Shown in pieces: positions 1-8,020 of a stretch of 64,000 nt of DNA. Source of the stretch: Alteromonas salexigens (GTDB taxonomy: Bacteria > Pseudomonadota > Gammaproteobacteria > Enterobacterales > Alteromonadaceae); the NCBI RefSeq assembly GCF_025628895.1, contig NZ_JAOTJC010000006.1, positions 421,960-485,959 on the forward strand, written 5' to 3'. The notes beneath the pieces were generated by a model that did not search any database, had not been told where the DNA came from, and saw only the letters and a program-made list of their open reading frames with translations. The translations under genes and the position numbers were made by a program. Each line of letters opens with the position of its first letter. The first letter of the stretch is position 1.

Positions 1-237
1 AATGTCGAACGGCCAGGCCCGATCGATAGAGCCTTCTTCTTCACTGTAAACCGTAAAGGTGATCCCCATAACCTGAATGGCAGTGGTTGCCGCCAGTTTG
101 TAATCGAGCAGCTCTCCGTCGCTCAGTGAACGCAGATATTGGCATAGTGCGTCCGCAGCCGGTCTGGCCTTATTTCTGCCGGCTATCAACTCATCATAAA
201 ATGGCCCCGTTTTATAACTCCCCCATCGTATCGCCAT
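1..237 (-). CDS. Circularly permuted ATP-grasp protein, N-terminal fragment
   Basis: This is the first 79 codons of a gene that runs off the left edge of the window. The translation starts MAIRWGSYKTGPFYDEL and contains GITFTVYSEEEG followed by RAWPFDI, the usual N-terminus of the circularly permuted ATP-grasp family (DUF404/DUF407, COG2308). Members are predicted amidoligases that would join amino acids or peptides using ATP; their substrate is unknown. Known members sit beside alpha-E, transglutaminase-like and Anbu peptidase genes, and here an Anbu gene lies divergently 163 bases away. The start at 237 is preceded by a GGAAGG-like ribosome site; an in-frame ATG at 243 is also possible. Only the N-terminus is visible, so catalytic residues cannot be checked. 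Confidence 0.8.
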   Translation of the reverse strand, partial: MAIRWGSYKTGPFYDELIAGRNKARPAADALCQYLRSLSDGELLDYKLAATTAIQVMGITFTVYSEEEGSIDRAWPFDI

Positions 238-400
238 TACCATGCCCTTCCGTTGCTGACCATTTCTTATACATCTATACGCGGATAATGGGTAAAAAGC
301 AATCAAGGAAATTAGCAACAATCTGCTAAAATTGCGTTGCGCATCAACGTCACAGCCGCCATGCTATATCAGAAGCTGTATTTCACAGGAAAGGCTGATA
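238..400. promoter_or_regulatory. Divergent control region, ATP-grasp / Anbu
   Basis: This 163-base gap separates the divergent ATP-grasp and Anbu genes and must hold both promoters. On the plus strand an extended -10-like element TGCTAAAAT lies at 324-332, inside a small inverted repeat (TTAGCA at 312-317, TGCTAA at 324-329). I see no good -35 match, so this may need an activator or may be wrong. The Anbu ribosome site AGGAAAGG lies near 387-394. Confidence 0.3.
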
Positions 401-1138
401 GTGACGTATTGTTTGGCAATAAAAGTAAATAAAGGCGTGGTTTTCGCCTCTGACTCGCGCACTAACGCGGGCGTGGACTACATTGCGACGTACAGCAAAA
501 TGACGCGCTTTGTTTGGCCTGGAGAGCGGGTAATTGTATTACTTACATCCGGTAGCCTGGCAACATCGCAGGCGGTGGTTAATGCGATCAACCGAGATCT
601 GGAAAATACTGACAGCGAATTCACCTTGCGTAGTGGCAAACATTTGCATCAGGTTGCTGAATATGTCGGAAAGCTCAGTCAGCAAGAGCAACAGCGCCAT
701 GAAAAAGCCATGGAAAAAAGCGGTCACAGCGCTGAATCCAGCTTTATCCTGGGCGGACAAATTGCCGGACGGCCGCCGGAAATTTTCATGATCTATCCGC
801 AGGGCAATTTTGTTTCTACGTCAAATGAAACCCCCTACCTGCAAATAGGCGAAAACAAATATGGCAAGCCGATCTTGGACCGAATTATATCGCCCGCCAC
901 CTCGCTGGAAGACGCTGCGCGCTGTGCTATTGTCTCGCTGGACTCTACTATTCGCAGTAATATTTCAGTGGGTCCGCCTATTGAGCTTGCCATGATCAAT
1001 ACCAATGCGCTGGAAGCGCCGTTTCATATGACCCTGACCATGAACAGCCCTATGTACAAGTCATTGCAAAAACAATGGACACAAGGACTAAAACGCACAT
1101 TTAACCGGCTTCCCCGGTTTGAATGGGAGAAATCTTAG
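401..1138 (+). CDS. Anbu proteasome-type peptidase
   Basis: A 245-residue member of the predicted proteasome-type protease family COG3484, known as Anbu (ancestral beta subunit). Anbu is an N-terminal-nucleophile hydrolase fold related to HslV and 20S beta subunits; its natural substrate is not established. I start it at GTG 401 because AGGAAAGG sits just upstream and translation then begins (M)TYCLAIKVNKGVVFASDS, which puts Thr2 at the mature N-terminus with no propeptide, followed by Asp18 and Lys33 at the spacing of the proteasome Thr1/Asp17/Lys33 triad. Longer in-frame starts upstream would bury the Thr and lack homology. The gene is divergent from an ATP-grasp gene and ends convergently, overlapping the zinc peptidase gene by four bases, matching the recurrent Anbu neighbourhood. 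No ATPase partner gene is present in the window. Confidence 0.88.
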   Translation: MTYCLAIKVNKGVVFASDSRTNAGVDYIATYSKMTRFVWPGERVIVLLTSGSLATSQAVVNAINRDLENTDSEFTLRSGKHLHQVAEYVGKLSQQEQQRHEKAMEKSGHSAESSFILGGQIAGRPPEIFMIYPQGNFVSTSNETPYLQIGENKYGKPILDRIISPATSLEDAARCAIVSLDSTIRSNISVGPPIELAMINTNALEAPFHMTLTMNSPMYKSLQKQWTQGLKRTFNRLPRFEWEKS

Positions 1139-2190
1139 CGGTGCTGTTCAATGAGGTTGTGAATAAAGCGTAGTTTTCCAAGGGCATCGGGTGGAATGGT
1201 AAAAGGATAGGCATCATCTAAGCCCATGCTTCTGTTTAATGCATTTAGCACGGTAGTTAGCCGACACCAGTCAGCGTAAAGTCGGTCGAAATCAATACCA
1301 CGGGTTTTATCAACCGGATCCACAACTTCATTGGTTTCAAGGCTCACGCCATATTGTGCAGCGGTGTCCAGGGTGTCGATGATGTGCAGATAATGGGCCC
1401 AGGATTCAGCCCAGTCTTCCCATGAATGGGCGCTGGCATAGGCGCTGATAAACTGCGACTCCCAGTCCATAGGTGGACCGCTCTCATAGTATCGTTGCAG
1501 CGAGGCCGTGTAATCTTCTCGTTCGTCACCAAACAGCTCGCGATACGTATTCAGATAAACGCTGCCTCTGATAAGCCACTCCCAGTAAAAATGGCCGGAC
1601 TCATGTCTGAAATGCCCGATTAACGTGCGGTAGCGTTCATTCATTTGCTCGCGCATCATGACGCGGGAACTGTCTTCCGCTTCCTTGAGGTTCAGTGTGA
1701 TCATACCGTTACTGTGACCGGTAACAACGGTCGATTTTACTGTGAGTTCCTGGCCATACTCGTCTTCCTCAACGTCCTCCAGAAACTCAAACCGCAGGTT
1801 AGGTTTATTACTACGCTGTTCCCATATTGGTAAGCCCAGAGACATAAGCGTAAACAACAGCCGTCGCTTGGCCTGTTCCATTCGAAACCATAGCTGCATA
1901 TTGTGCGGCCGGGACAAATCGGGGATGGTTTTAGTCAGGGAGCAGGAGTGGCATAGCGACTGTTGGCTACCCTCCTCCACTACCCAGTTGCAGATGTGGT
2001 GATTTAAATAATTAGTACACGGCCAGTAACGTAGCCCGTTAACGTGTGATACCCAGGCACCGTCTGCCGCATTATCAAAAGAAGAAATGGCGACGATTTC
2101 TGGAACAAACCCCAGTGCACGGTTACATGACAGGCACTTGGTGTTGGCAAAGTAAACGGTGTTGCCACATTGACAGGTAAAGTTCTTCAC
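1135..2190 (-). CDS. Zinc-ribbon putative zinc metallopeptidase
   Basis: A 351-residue protein of the putative zinc-binding peptidase family (Peptidase_Mx, formerly DUF2248). An N-terminal zinc ribbon is formed by Cys6/Cys8 and Cys19/Cys22, with further Cys/His pairs near residues 58-83. The metalloprotease motif HESGH is at 196-200, followed by FYWEWLI. No signal peptide is seen, so it should be cytoplasmic. Substrate and biology are unknown; the family recurs in genomes carrying the ATP-grasp/alpha-E/transglutaminase/Anbu group, and its position next to Anbu supports that link. It lies 55 bases downstream of the DUF2256 gene on the same strand and could be read from the photolyase transcript. 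Confidence 0.85.
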   Translation of the reverse strand: MKNFTCQCGNTVYFANTKCLSCNRALGFVPEIVAISSFDNAADGAWVSHVNGLRYWPCTNYLNHHICNWVVEEGSQQSLCHSCSLTKTIPDLSRPHNMQLWFRMEQAKRRLLFTLMSLGLPIWEQRSNKPNLRFEFLEDVEEDEYGQELTVKSTVVTGHSNGMITLNLKEAEDSSRVMMREQMNERYRTLIGHFRHESGHFYWEWLIRGSVYLNTYRELFGDEREDYTASLQRYYESGPPMDWESQFISAYASAHSWEDWAESWAHYLHIIDTLDTAAQYGVSLETNEVVDPVDKTRGIDFDRLYADWCRLTTVLNALNRSMGLDDAYPFTIPPDALGKLRFIHNLIEQHR

Positions 2191-2245
2191 AATTAAACCA
2201 CCAACTTGCGGGTACTCTGTCTGTTATACGTGGTAATGCGTCCGC

Positions 2246-2416
2246 CTACAATGACGATTTTGTGGCTGCTGTGGAATGCTCTGCCCGTTTGCGGTTACCT
2301 GCACAGCGTTTGGAGCAGTAACGAACGCTTTCCCAGCTTTTTTCCCATTTCTTACGCCAGCTAAACGGGCGTTGGCAGACGGGGCAGATTTTTTCAGGCA
2401 GGTCAGACTTCTTCAT
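2246..2416 (-). CDS. DUF2256 zinc-ribbon small protein
   Basis: A 56-residue basic protein beginning [18 protein letters not shown], with Cys11/Cys14 and Cys34/Cys38 (YCSKRC) forming a probable single zinc site, and a Trp/Lys-rich middle ([10 protein letters not shown]). This is the DUF2256 family, which has no established function. Its start overlaps the last 14 bases of the iron-sulfur photolyase gene in another frame, so the two are likely translationally coupled. DUF2256 genes are often found beside cryptochrome/photolyase-related genes, suggesting an accessory role such as metal handling or nucleic-acid contact; that role is inference. Confidence 0.85.
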   Translation of the reverse strand: MKKSDLPEKICPVCQRPFSWRKKWEKSWESVRYCSKRCAGNRKRAEHSTAATKSSL

Positions 2417-3947
2417 CTTTTGACAGCTTTTGCAAAAATATAGCCGCAGATGTGCGGGTGGCGTCTAACTTTTCTTGCGTCATTTTATCGTAGGTACGAT
2501 ACATCATCGCCATACGGTGGTTACTGCGAAGTTTGTCTTCATGTTCGTCTATGAAACGCCAGTACAGATAATTGAATGGGCAGGCATCGTCACCTACCTT
2601 CTTCGTGACTTTATACCCACAGTTTTTACAATAGTCGGACATTTTGTTGATATAACTGCCACTGGAAATATAGGGTTTGCTTGCCAGGTTTCCGCCGTCC
2701 GCAAATAACACCATACCCGCCACATTCGGCAACTCAACCCACTCATAGGCATCGGCATACACCAATAAATACCACTCCTGCACTTCCTGGGGAGACAAAC
2801 CGGTAAGCTGGCAGAAGTTGCCCAGTACCATCAGGCGTTGAATGTGATGAGCATAGGCATTGTCGCGGGTTTCTTTTATACACTGCCTTAGACAATTCAT
2901 GTTGGTTTCGCCGGTCCAGAAAAATGCCGGTAATTTACGATGGTGATTAAAAAAATTCTCTGATTTTAATTGCGGCATAAAGTGCCAGTAGAACCCGCGC
3001 ACAAACTCCCGCCAGCCAAGGACTTGGCGGATAAAGCCTTCTGCAGAATTTAGTGGTGCGCCGTCGTTATAATAAGCATTCTGCGCGCGCTCAATGACCT
3101 CTTTGGGCATCAGTAAACCGCAGTTTATGTAGAACGAAATATGCGAGTGATACAGCCACGGCTTCCCCTCTACCATGGCGTCCTGATATTTGCCGAATGT
3201 CGGCAGTCGTTCATTGATAAAGGTGTCGAGCACCTCTAACGCCTGTTCTCGGGTTACTGCAAAGTAGAAATTTTTCGTATCGCCGAAGTGATCGGGAAAA
3301 TGTTGTTCAACCAGTTCAATAACATCGCGGGTAATAGGATCTGGATTAAACGTACAAGGTGCGGGAACCTGTTCCGAGGCGGGCATGGGCTCACGGTTTT
3401 GCGCATCATAGTTCCACTTCCCGCCCACCGGCGCATCCCCGTCCATAAGAACGTGATAGCGCTTGCGCATTTCACGATAAAAGAATTCCATCCGCAGTTG
3501 CTTGCGGCCTTTTGCCCATTGGGTGAAATCCTCTGGTGTCGAGAAAAAACGCGGATCCTCAAGCACAGTGACGGGGAAACCGAGCTGGTATTCCCACTGA
3601 TACATGCTTTGCTGTAACCGGTACTCGCCCGGCTCGGTTACCATAACCTCGCTAAGCTCACTGTTTTCGCTAAGGGTGTGTTTTACCTGTTGAAGCAAGC
3701 TCCCCTGATTTTCACTGTCGTCGTAGCGACAGTAGACAACCTTAAACCCATCGCTTGTAAGTTGTTCAGCGAAATGTCGCATGGCACTGAATAAAAATGC
3801 AATTTTCAGTTTATGGTGCTTAACGTAAGTCGCTTCTTCACGCACCTCCGCTAACAGAAAAACATCACGAGATTGATCTGCCTCCTCGATGATTGGCAAC
3901 GAAGCGGTAAGTTGGTCACCAAGGATAAGCCGTAAACTTGCGCTCAT
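2403..3947 (-). CDS. Iron-sulfur bacterial cryptochrome/(6-4) photolyase (FeS-BCP)
   Basis: A 514-residue cryptochrome/photolyase-family protein of the deoxyribodipyrimidine photolyase-related group (COG3046). It opens with [10 protein letters not shown], typical of this clade. Four cysteines at 352, 440, 443 and 456 match, with a constant offset of two, the [4Fe-4S] ligands of Agrobacterium PhrB (350, 438, 441, 454). Members repair (6-4) photoproducts with blue light, using FAD and a lumazine-type antenna. The FAD half includes [11 protein letters not shown] and [19 protein letters not shown]. The gene lies 8 bases downstream of the CPD photolyase gene and overlaps DUF2256, so one transcript probably makes repair enzymes for both main UV lesions. 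Substrate choice is assigned from family, not tested here. Confidence 0.93.
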   Translation of the reverse strand: MSASLRLILGDQLTASLPIIEEADQSRDVFLLAEVREEATYVKHHKLKIAFLFSAMRHFAEQLTSDGFKVVYCRYDDSENQGSLLQQVKHTLSENSELSEVMVTEPGEYRLQQSMYQWEYQLGFPVTVLEDPRFFSTPEDFTQWAKGRKQLRMEFFYREMRKRYHVLMDGDAPVGGKWNYDAQNREPMPASEQVPAPCTFNPDPITRDVIELVEQHFPDHFGDTKNFYFAVTREQALEVLDTFINERLPTFGKYQDAMVEGKPWLYHSHISFYINCGLLMPKEVIERAQNAYYNDGAPLNSAEGFIRQVLGWREFVRGFYWHFMPQLKSENFFNHHRKLPAFFWTGETNMNCLRQCIKETRDNAYAHHIQRLMVLGNFCQLTGLSPQEVQEWYLLVYADAYEWVELPNVAGMVLFADGGNLASKPYISSGSYINKMSDYCKNCGYKVTKKVGDDACPFNYLYWRFIDEHEDKLRSNHRMAMMYRTYDKMTQEKLDATRTSAAIFLQKLSKDEEV

Positions 3948-3955
3948 GAGTGACG

Positions 3956-5380
3956 CTACCCTTTTATGTCGCTGAATGCATCCAATGCGCGTTGCCGGCT
4001 GGCTTTCAGATCAACCAAAGGCTCAGGATAGTCTTCACCCAGGGTCAGTCCGGCTTTCTTTAGTACTTCATCTGGGGCATCCCAGGGTTTATGAATATAC
4101 TTGTTGGGCAAATCAGAAAGCTCAGGGCAATAAGTTCTGACGTATTCTCCCTGCTTATCAAACTTTTCACCCTGCAGAAGCGGATTAAAAATCCTGAAGA
4201 AGGGGGCTGCGTCTGCGCCGCACCCAGCTACCCATTGCCAGCTGGCGGTATTGCTGGCGATATCTGCATCGACCAGGCAGTCCCAGAACCAACGCTCCCC
4301 CTCATGCCAGCTGATTAGCAGATTTTTAACCAGGAAAGAGCCTACCACCATGCGTACTCTGTTGTGCATATACCCGGTTTGCCATAATTCGCGCATGCCA
4401 GCATCAACAATTGGTATGCCGGTCTGACCCTGTTGCCATGCGCGCAAATCCGCGGCACTTTTACGCCAAGCAAATTTATCAAATTTGGCATTGAAGTTAC
4501 GGTTTGGCAGTGTGGGAAAATGAAAAAGCAGGTAGTAACTGAACTCACGCCAGCCCAGTTCACTTAAGAACGTATCAATGTTTTTGTCTTCGTTATCGCC
4601 AAATTTGTCTTTAATGGCATACCAAATTTGATTGGGCGATATTTCTCCAAAGTGGAGATGGGGAGATAGTTTTGAGGTGCCGGCTGTGGCCGGAAAATCA
4701 CGATCCTCTTTGTAACGACAAGCCGCTTCATCCATAAAGTGGGCCAGGCGGTCTGCAGCACCTTCCTCTCCGGGTGTCCAGCTTTCTGCAATGCCATCAT
4801 CCCAGTTAACTTCTGGTAGCAGTGACAGACGGGCAAGCGAAGTCCCCTTGTCGGGCACGTCTGCGTAAGTGATCCTTGCCGGCGGTGCCTTGGGATAACG
4901 TGGCGGTGCGGCGTTCAGGCAACCTTTACGGTAATAAGGCGTAAATACTTTGTATGCCCCACCGTCCTTTTTGCTGATGGACATAGGCTCCCATAACAGG
5001 CTGCCGTTACAGCTGGTTACTGCATAGCCCGATTCTTTAAGCGATGCCTTGAGCGCTTTGTCTCGGTTTATCTGCCAGGGCGCGTAGCAACGGTTCCAGA
5101 AAATACCGCTTGCTGAAAAGGCTTCCATCAACTCAGGAATGATGATTTCTGGATCACCGGAAAAGAATTGCAAATGGCCATTAAGACGCTCATTCAGACT
5201 GGTCAGAGAATGATGTAACCACCACTTTGACGCGCCTCCGGGCTCACGTCCGTTAGGGACGCTGGTGTCGTAAATGTAGATGGGGATGATCTTGCCTTCA
5301 TCGCAAGCAGCATTAAGCGCAGGGTTGTCTTTTACACGAAGGTCCTGGCGGAACCACATAATGCTTACTGGTACTGACAT
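3956..5380 (-). CDS. phrB: Deoxyribodipyrimidine photolyase, class I CPD type
   Basis: A 474-residue photolyase that splits cyclobutane pyrimidine dimers with light using FADH-. The N-terminal antenna domain begins SVPVSIMWFRQDLRVKDNPAL. The FAD domain shows SKLSPHLHFGE at 236-246, ELGWREFSYYLL near 274, GIPIVDAGMRELWQTGYMHN at 321-340 and DADIASNTASWQWVAG near 371. I start it at ATG 5380 because AAAGGAT lies 5-10 bases upstream and the family N-terminus begins there; a longer open frame upstream crosses the divergent promoter region and has no homology. It is first in the phrB, FeS-BCP, DUF2256 run. The second substrate-independent chromophore (MTHF or a deazaflavin) cannot be read from sequence by eye. 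Confidence 0.95.
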   Translation of the reverse strand: MSVPVSIMWFRQDLRVKDNPALNAACDEGKIIPIYIYDTSVPNGREPGGASKWWLHHSLTSLNERLNGHLQFFSGDPEIIIPELMEAFSASGIFWNRCYAPWQINRDKALKASLKESGYAVTSCNGSLLWEPMSISKKDGGAYKVFTPYYRKGCLNAAPPRYPKAPPARITYADVPDKGTSLARLSLLPEVNWDDGIAESWTPGEEGAADRLAHFMDEAACRYKEDRDFPATAGTSKLSPHLHFGEISPNQIWYAIKDKFGDNEDKNIDTFLSELGWREFSYYLLFHFPTLPNRNFNAKFDKFAWRKSAADLRAWQQGQTGIPIVDAGMRELWQTGYMHNRVRMVVGSFLVKNLLISWHEGERWFWDCLVDADIASNTASWQWVAGCGADAAPFFRIFNPLLQGEKFDKQGEYVRTYCPELSDLPNKYIHKPWDAPDEVLKKAGLTLGEDYPEPLVDLKASRQRALDAFSDIKG

Positions 5381-5474
5381 TTTTATCCTTTTTATAGGTC
5401 TTATGACGTTTTTTTTACGTAAGTGGAGCAGACGAGATCGATTCGTCATCACAAATAACAAAAGAAGACTTCCT
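5381..5474. promoter_or_regulatory. Divergent photolyase/cryptochrome promoter region
   Basis: A 94-base gap between phrB and the DASH cryptochrome gene must hold both promoters. It contains two ACGT tetramers separated by a T tract (GACGTTTTTTTTACGTAA, about 5406-5423). I do not recognise a LexA box or a LitR-type site. Shared or light-linked control is plausible only from the divergent layout. Confidence 0.35.
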
Positions 5475-6740
5475 ATGCCCACACCTTCACGCGGTTTATT
5501 CTGGTTCAGGCACGACTTACGCTTACATGACCAGGTTGCTTTGCTGGCTCTGTCCGAACAGGTCGACACGCTGCTGTGTGTATACCTTTACCCCTCTGCC
5601 CATCAAAGTAAACATTTACCGGACTCCCTGGGTGATGGCAAAAACCGAAAACGTTTTCACGATGAAACCGTTATTGCCTTGAATGAAGCATTACAAGAAG
5701 TGGGACAAACACTGTGCGTGCTACCTGGTAATGAGACACAAAAATTACAAACAATTTGTAAAGACTATGGCATTACCCATATTGGCGTGACTGATTACGG
5801 CGGCTGGAATGAACGACAGGCAGTGCAGGTGCTGGCAGGCTCCCTGCCGGGTGTGAGCTTGGTAACAGGCGAATCCTGTACCTTATTCAATCAAGAATCA
5901 TTGCCCTTTCCCATTGAGGCCATGCCGAATGGCTATACAGGCTTTCGCAAAAAAATAGAGAAACACTGTAAGGTTGAGGCGCCATTAGCGCCCCCTGTAG
6001 CGCTGCCACCACCGCCCGACACTCTGCCGCAGTCAAAAATACCCTCACGGCCGGCCAGTGCCACTGACTTCAAAGGAGGCGAGCAAGCAGGACTAGACCA
6101 CTTGCACCGTTACTTTGCCAATACTGACGCGCCAGCCACGTATAAGGAAACCCGTAACGCTATGGATGGGTGGTGGCCGTCTACCAAGTTTTCGCCCTGG
6201 TTGGCGCTGGGCGCTCTGTCGCCCCGGCTGATTTATAAACACCTGGCAGACTTCGAGCAAAACGTAGTCAGTAACGATTCAACCTACTGGATCTATTTCG
6301 AACTGCTCTGGCGTGAATTCTTCCATTGGTTGCAGAGAAAACACGGAACCCAATTCTTTGCCTATGCCGGCTTTAAAGACAATATTCCTGACAGTCATTA
6401 CAACATTGAAGTGATCAAGCGCTGGTGTTACGGAGAAACCGGTTACGACATTGTAGATGCCTGCATGCGACAACTAAACGCAACGGGCTATATGTCTAAT
6501 CGCGGTCGCCAGTTAGTTGCCAGCTGCCTGGTACACGAACTGAATCAGGACTGGCGTGCCGGAGCGGCATACTTTGAGCGCCAGCTGATTGACTACGATG
6601 TGGGCAGCAACTGGGGGAACTGGCTTTATTTGGCTGGTGTTGGCAGTGATCCGCGCGGGCATCGCAAATTTAACCTGAAAAAACAAACTGACACTTACGA
6701 TCCTGATGGCACATTCCGAAACAAATGGCTGAAGCAATAG
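5475..6740 (+). CDS. DASH family cryptochrome
   Basis: A 421-residue cryptochrome of the DASH clade, flavoproteins that repair CPDs mainly in single-stranded DNA and may also act as light sensors. The antenna half starts GLFWFRHDLRLHDQ. The clade signature YKETRNAMDGWWPSTKFS at 223-240 is followed by LALGALSPR, LLWREFFHWL at 278-287, and the FAD-site block with SNRGRQLVASCL and NWGNWLYLAGVGSDPRG at 379-395. I chose ATG 5475 because the conserved N-terminus starts there; upstream in-frame starts (for example 5403) are possible and the ribosome site is weak (GAAG). It is divergent from phrB and FeS-BCP, so three photolyase/cryptochrome paralogues lie within 4.4 kb. Confidence 0.93.
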   Translation: MPTPSRGLFWFRHDLRLHDQVALLALSEQVDTLLCVYLYPSAHQSKHLPDSLGDGKNRKRFHDETVIALNEALQEVGQTLCVLPGNETQKLQTICKDYGITHIGVTDYGGWNERQAVQVLAGSLPGVSLVTGESCTLFNQESLPFPIEAMPNGYTGFRKKIEKHCKVEAPLAPPVALPPPPDTLPQSKIPSRPASATDFKGGEQAGLDHLHRYFANTDAPATYKETRNAMDGWWPSTKFSPWLALGALSPRLIYKHLADFEQNVVSNDSTYWIYFELLWREFFHWLQRKHGTQFFAYAGFKDNIPDSHYNIEVIKRWCYGETGYDIVDACMRQLNATGYMSNRGRQLVASCLVHELNQDWRAGAAYFERQLIDYDVGSNWGNWLYLAGVGSDPRGHRKFNLKKQTDTYDPDGTFRNKWLKQ

Positions 6741-6753
6741 CGCCTGCCACTAA

Positions 6754-7014
6754 CTAGCGGTTCTGATCTTTCAGCCATTCATTTAATAGCCGGATCTGAC
6801 CACATTTATAAGCAGCGTACGTAAGGCGTAACGAGTTCGACAGCACTTCAGAGTCACTCCAGCCGGTTTTTTCACGGATTTCTTCGTGACAACGCATAGC
6901 GTCCTGTGTCACATAGCCGCGCACCATCTTTTTCCCTGCTGCCTTCTGACGCTCACGAAAGCGCTTTTGTTTTTCGGCATTTACCGAGGCTGACACGGTG
7001 TTTTTATTAGTCAT
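6754..7014 (-). CDS. Small basic protein, possible ribbon-helix-helix
   Basis: An 86-residue protein with a strongly basic N-terminal third (EKQKRFRERQKAAGKKMVRG) and a helical C-terminal half (GWSDSEVLSNSLRLTYAAYK). I do not recognise the family with certainty. The layout of a basic tail, a short strand-like segment and two helices with a SDSEVL turn resembles ribbon-helix-helix regulators of the CopB/RepB type, which is inference. The start at 7014 has GAGGAA about eight bases upstream; a longer frame would add 17 residues with no ribosome site. It is convergent with the DASH cryptochrome gene, 13 bases apart, and divergent from fabA. It may be a free-standing regulator. Confidence 0.6.
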   Translation of the reverse strand: MTNKNTVSASVNAEKQKRFRERQKAAGKKMVRGYVTQDAMRCHEEIREKTGWSDSEVLSNSLRLTYAAYKCGQIRLLNEWLKDQNR

Positions 7015-7083
7015 AGTTAAGCATTCCTCTACTGTAAAGCCAGTGTAGCACGGACAAATTATCATAAAAATTACTGTTCAGAG

Positions 7084-7112
7084 TTGTTTAGCGTACAAGT
7101 GTTCGCTAAATT
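7084..7112 (+). promoter_or_regulatory. fabA promoter with FabR-like operator
   Basis: A near-perfect sigma70 layout is visible: TTGTTT at 7084-7089, 17 bases, TAAATT at 7107-7112. Exactly between and over these lies the inverted repeat AGCGTACAAGTGTTCGCT (7090-7107), which extends to a 24-base element at 7087-7110 with one arm mismatch. This closely resembles the FabR operator of enteric fabA and fabB promoters. A bound repressor would block polymerase directly, giving control of unsaturated fatty-acid synthesis by FabR. No FabR gene is in the window; the identity of the regulator is by motif memory only. Confidence 0.75.
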
Positions 7113-7147
7113 AGCCGCGTCAATTCTTTCAACTAATTGAGAAACGA

Positions 7148-7666
7148 ATGTCAGATAAACAAAACAGTTTTAATCGTGAAGACTTATTAGCCTGTAGCCG
7201 GGGGGAAATGTTTGGTCCCGGTAACAGCCAGTTACCCGCCCCTAACATGCTGATGATGGATCGGGTAGTAAGCATTACTGAAGATGGCGGCGAGCATGGT
7301 AAAGGCGAGATCGTCGCAGAACTGGATATCCAGCCAGACCTGTGGTTTTTCGATTGTCACTTCCCTGGTGACCCGGTTATGCCAGGGTGCCTTGGACTGG
7401 ATGCAATGTGGCAACTCGTTGGCTTCTTCCTGGGCTGGAGTGGTGGTCCGGGCAAAGGACGCGCACTGGGTGTGGGTGAAGTGAAATTTACCGGCCAAAT
7501 TCTGCCTACCGCTAAGAAAGTTACCTATCGAATTACTATGAAGCGCGTAGTGAAGAGAAGACTGTTCATGGGGCTTGCTGACGGCACTGTAGAAGTAGAT
7601 GGTCGCGTTATCTATACCGCCAAAGACCTTAAAGTGGGCTTGTTCCAGGATACGTCTAACTTCTGA
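7148..7666 (+). CDS. fabA: 3-hydroxydecanoyl-ACP dehydratase/isomerase FabA
   Basis: A 172-residue cytoplasmic enzyme that dehydrates 3-hydroxydecanoyl-ACP and isomerises trans-2- to cis-3-decenoyl-ACP, the branch point for unsaturated fatty acids. The hot-dog fold motif [20 protein letters not shown] carries the catalytic pair His71 and Asp85, the same numbering as Escherichia coli FabA, and the length matches the family. It starts at ATG 7148 after GAGAAACGA. It has its own promoter with a FabR-like operator and ends at a strong terminator shared with the convergent rmf gene. FabB is not in the window. Confidence 0.97.
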   Translation: MSDKQNSFNREDLLACSRGEMFGPGNSQLPAPNMLMMDRVVSITEDGGEHGKGEIVAELDIQPDLWFFDCHFPGDPVMPGCLGLDAMWQLVGFFLGWSGGPGKGRALGVGEVKFTGQILPTAKKVTYRITMKRVVKRRLFMGLADGTVEVDGRVIYTAKDLKVGLFQDTSNF

Positions 7667-7700
7667 TTTGGCGCATGGCGCTGGCCATTCCATCAAGACC

Positions 7701-7727
7701 AAAAAAGCCCCTTAAAGGGGCTTTTTT
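7701..7727. terminator. Bidirectional terminator between fabA and rmf
   Basis: Hairpin AAGCCCC TTAA GGGGCTT flanked by six A on the left and six T on the right, so it can end both the fabA transcript (plus) and the rmf transcript (minus). Confidence 0.9.
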
Positions 7728-7754
7728 AATGAACATAACTTGAAAGAGATGAAC

Positions 7755-7931
7755 CTATTTGACGGTGAATCCGAGTTGTCTGTCTTCTACCGCTTCGCGC
7801 CATCCTCCTAACCACTGCGATCTCGCATCAAATTGCTGAAATGGACAAAGCTCCTTTGAACGACCACTGATTCCTGCCTGATACCCTTTTTGATGGGCGC
7901 GGGTCAATTTATCTCTTTTTTGTCTTTTCAT
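7755..7931 (-). CDS. rmf: Ribosome modulation factor Rmf
   Basis: A 58-residue basic protein beginning MKRQKRDKLTRAHQKGYQAG and continuing with SGRSKELCPF and RSQWLGGWREA, a clear match to the Escherichia coli Rmf sequence as I know it. Rmf binds the 30S subunit in stationary phase and drives 70S ribosomes into inactive 100S dimers. AAGAGGC lies nine bases upstream of the ATG. The fabA-rmf adjacency is shared with E. coli, although here the genes are convergent. In enterics rmf responds to ppGpp and cAMP-CRP; an inverted repeat upstream (8021-8044) is a candidate control site. Confidence 0.96.
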   Translation of the reverse strand: MKRQKRDKLTRAHQKGYQAGISGRSKELCPFQQFDARSQWLGGWREAVEDRQLGFTVK

Positions 7932-8020
7932 TGATTAGCCTCTTGTCTTGGTTAACGTACACCGATAATTCCGAGACCGCTGATAGCAAACAATAGGAAA
8001 GTAGCGCCTGGAAAATTATC

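Noticed and set aside
7232..7702. A 156-codon minus-strand frame opposite fabA
   Set aside because: Entirely antisense to fabA and running into the shared terminator; no homology seen.
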